A stretch of 16,208 bases of DNA from an uncultured bacterium (GTDB taxonomy: Bacteria; Acidobacteriota; UBA890): assembly GCA_937922775.1 (NCBI GenBank), contig CALAKE010000756.1:1-16208 (forward strand), written 5' to 3'. Both the position numbers and the translations under genes were made by a program. The notes under the pieces are model-generated. The model did no database searches. It was not told the DNA's origin and saw nothing but the letters and a program-made list of their open reading frames with translations. Every line of letters starts with the position of its first letter. Positions within the stretch are counted from its first letter, which is position 1. This document shows positions 14,623-16,208 of the stretch, in pieces.

Positions 14623-14991
14623 ATGAGCCCGACACAGGCCGATGTGGAAGACCTGCTGCCGCTGACGCAGCGGGTCTTTCTCATTCTCTGGGCCCTGTCC
14701 GAAAACGAGCACCACGGCTACCGGCTTCTCGGTGCTGTTGAAGAGCTGAGTCGCGGCCGTGTGACCATCAAGCCTGGGTCACTTTACGAGGCGATCCAGA
14801 CGCTCGAAGGCCGCGGGCTGATCGCGGCGACATCAGACGGTGAGGCGAAACGGGCCTCGCCCCGGCAGCGCCGTACCTATCGACTGACCAATTTCGGACA
14901 CCAAGTGCTCGACGCCGAGGCAGGTCGCCTGGCCGAGATGGTCGATGACCTGACGGCGAGCAAGCTGATTCGGCAACCTGAAAGCAGATAG
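14623..14991 (+). CDS. PadR-family transcriptional repressor
   Basis: The 122-aa protein is a compact PadR winged helix: LTQRVFLILWALSENEHHGYRLLGAVEELS (residues about 10-39), the recognition region IKPGSLYEAIQTLEGRGLI (48-66), a wing with RRTYRLTNFGHQVLDAEA, and a short C-terminal dimerisation helix. The start has GGGAGG eight bases upstream. It is followed after 23 bp by the ADOP permease gene, a pairing typical of Acidobacteriota, and presumably represses that transporter through the palindrome at 14528-14563. The stop is TAG; readthrough would add eight codons and end at a TGA overlapping the permease ATG. The ligand is unknown. Confidence 0.93.
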   Translation: MSPTQADVEDLLPLTQRVFLILWALSENEHHGYRLLGAVEELSRGRVTIKPGSLYEAIQTLEGRGLIAATSDGEAKRASPRQRRTYRLTNFGHQVLDAEAGRLAEMVDDLTASKLIRQPESR

Positions 14992-15014
14992 CCCCCCAGG
15001 ACGGTTCAGCAGCC

Positions 15015-16208
15015 ATGAGACGTCAACTGTATCGAGCATGTTTGATCGCGTGCCCGCGCGACTTTCGAGCGGCGTACGGCGACGAGATAGCCAGCGTCAT
15101 CTGGTCGCGCTGTCGCCAAGAGCGTGACCACTCTGGCCTGTGGCGCTCGATCACCTATGCCTCCGGAGCCCTCTTCGACCTCGTGGCCACCGGCCTGAGG
15201 ATCCGATTGAGAACATGGAGGGCCGGCACCGGGCGGAGACGCGGAATGGCACGTTTGTACGGCCGCGGAACAAGCGGACTCGCTCCCGCGCCAGGCCCAG
15301 GTGATGGGAAGGGGGTCGCCGGCCTCTACGACCGGACCATGCAGGACCTGCGATATGCGATTCGCGCACTGCTACGACGACCTCTGTTTACCACCGTCGC
15401 CGTCACGACCCTGGCCCTGGGCATCGGCGCCAACACCTTGATCTTCAGCATCGCGCACGCCGTTCTCGTCAACCCACTACCCTACTCCGAGCCCGAGAGG
15501 CTGGTGGGTGTCTATCGACGCGACCCGCGCGTAACCGGGGCGGATCCGTCCGCCTCTCAGCTAGCCGGCCTCTACGCAGTGCCTTTCGAGGTCTTTCTCG
15601 ACTGGAAGGAGATGAGCCCAGTCTTCGCCGACATCGGCGCCTATGCGGGAACCTCCCTGACGCTCACTGGTCAGGATGAGCCTGAAATCATGGCGGGGGC
15701 GCAGACCACATCGGGCGTATTCTCGACCCTGGGCACGCGGCCGCTCATAGGCCGCCCCCTCCTCCCCAGGGACGACAGGGTTGGGGCCCCCGCCGTGACG
15801 GTACTGAGCTTCGGGCTATGGCAGCGTCGCTTCGGTTCTGACCGGGAGATTATCGACGAGCAGATCTCACTGGACGGAATTCAGCACACGATCATCGGCG
15901 TCATGCCCCATGACTTCTACTTCCCCGATTCAGGCCAGCAGCTTTGGGTATCGTTCGACGACGAGCGCAAGCAAGACACATTCAGGGCGGGCGGATATCT
16001 CCAGGTCATCGCTCGTCTACGGCCTGACGTACCCCTGGAACGCGCGCGGAGCGAGATGGACGCCGTGGGGGTGCGCATCGCCGAGGTACACCCGGACGAG
16101 AAGGATATGGGCGTGATCCTGCTGCCTCGCATGGAGCTCGTCGTTGCCCAGTCGCGCGCCGCGCTGCTGGTCTTTGTCGGCGCCGTTGGCATCGTCCTCT
16201 TGATCGCC
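15015..16208 (+). CDS. ADOP-type ABC transporter permease (MacB/FtsX), 5' part
   Basis: The frame is open from ATG 15015 through the window edge (398 codons); family members run to roughly 800-900 aa, so about half is missing. Residues 1-60 form the ADOP-specific N-terminal domain (ACPRDFRAAYGDE at 12-24). After a loose glycine-rich linker comes MQDLRYAIRALLRRPLFT and the first membrane helix (TVAVTTLALGIGANTLIFSI), then a MacB-like periplasmic domain with LPYSEPERLVGV, LTLTGQDEPE, IGRPLLPRDD, VTVLSFGLWQRRFG and IIGVMPHDFYFP. The second helix begins at the edge (AALLVFVGAVGIVLLIA). Such permeases probably export or extract substrates using an ATPase encoded elsewhere; substrates are unknown. 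It is regulated with padR, 23 bp upstream. Confidence 0.92.
   Translation, partial: MRRQLYRACLIACPRDFRAAYGDEIASVIWSRCRQERDHSGLWRSITYASGALFDLVATGLRIRLRTWRAGTGRRRGMARLYGRGTSGLAPAPGPGDGKGVAGLYDRTMQDLRYAIRALLRRPLFTTVAVTTLALGIGANTLIFSIAHAVLVNPLPYSEPERLVGVYRRDPRVTGADPSASQLAGLYAVPFEVFLDWKEMSPVFADIGAYAGTSLTLTGQDEPEIMAGAQTTSGVFSTLGTRPLIGRPLLPRDDRVGAPAVTVLSFGLWQRRFGSDREIIDEQISLDGIQHTIIGVMPHDFYFPDSGQQLWVSFDDERKQDTFRAGGYLQVIARLRPDVPLERARSEMDAVGVRIAEVHPDEKDMGVILLPRMELVVAQSRAALLVFVGAVGIVLLIA

Noticed and set aside
1..16208. tRNA-Pyl (pylT), other tRNA or rRNA genes
   Set aside because: No CTCTAAA-type anticodon loop or tRNA-like fold was noticed by eye on either strand. A covariance search was not possible, so a diverged tRNA could be missed.
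1..16208. CRISPR array, insertion sequence or phage genes
   Set aside because: No regularly spaced direct repeats, transposase motifs, terminal inverted repeats or phage-like genes were seen.

Overview
The window looks like a piece of a high-GC, Gram-negative bacterial genome. The best taxonomic clue is at the right edge: a PadR-type repressor directly followed by an ADOP-type MacB/FtsX permease, an arrangement typical of Acidobacteriota and also seen in Gemmatimonadota. That placement is an inference. All recognisable ORFs end in TGA (11) or TAG (5), and none in TAA.

Region 1 (1-1322, + strand) is the 3' end of a bacterial pyrrolysine (Pyl) cassette. It holds the last codons of an upstream gene (probably pylC), then pylD, then pylSn. 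PylSn is the free-standing tRNA-Pyl-binding N-terminal domain that bacteria keep separate from the PylSc catalytic domain. Successive genes overlap (ATGA, then 11 nt), so they are probably co-translated. The order matches the known bacterial pylSc-B-C-D-Sn arrangement, so pylSc, pylB, pylC and probably pylT should lie just upstream. No tRNA-Pyl was seen here.

Region 2 (1361-6818) is a corrinoid/tetrahydrofolate methyl-transfer island. A left-facing pair encodes an MtgA-like methylcorrinoid:THF methyltransferase and a MetV-MetF fusion (methylene-THF reductase type). A right-facing set encodes an IclR regulator, an MttB-superfamily methyltransferase and its MttC-like corrinoid protein. Together they can take a methyl group from a methylated (probably quaternary) amine, move it by a cobalamin protein to THF, and oxidise or assimilate it as methylene-THF. 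The MttB homologue has Met315 (ATG) where archaeal trimethylamine MttB has Pyl, so it does not need the adjacent Pyl machinery. The real Pyl client must be outside the window. Several GGAAC/GTTCC half-sites between the two arms look like the IclR operator. No RamA-type corrinoid reactivase is present.

Region 3 (6847-10500, - strand) is a compact possible operon, in transcription order: a small membrane-anchored HEAT-like protein, a 103-aa unknown protein, an exported alkaline phosphatase and an ACS-type MFS transporter. The first two genes overlap by 4 nt and the last two by 20 nt.

Region 4 (10501-14285) has a PilZ-domain protein (+), a hemolysin III/PAQR-like membrane protein with a hexapeptide-repeat N-terminus (-), and an exported S9 prolyl-oligopeptidase-family peptidase (-).

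Region 5 (14286-16208) has an intergenic region with a TTGACA promoter and a 36-bp palindromic operator, then padR, then the first 398 codons of the ADOP permease, cut by the window edge. A diverged repeat of about 47 bp occurs in two intergenic regions (10576-10622 and 14374-14421), in the same orientation and each about 90 bp upstream of a left-facing gene.
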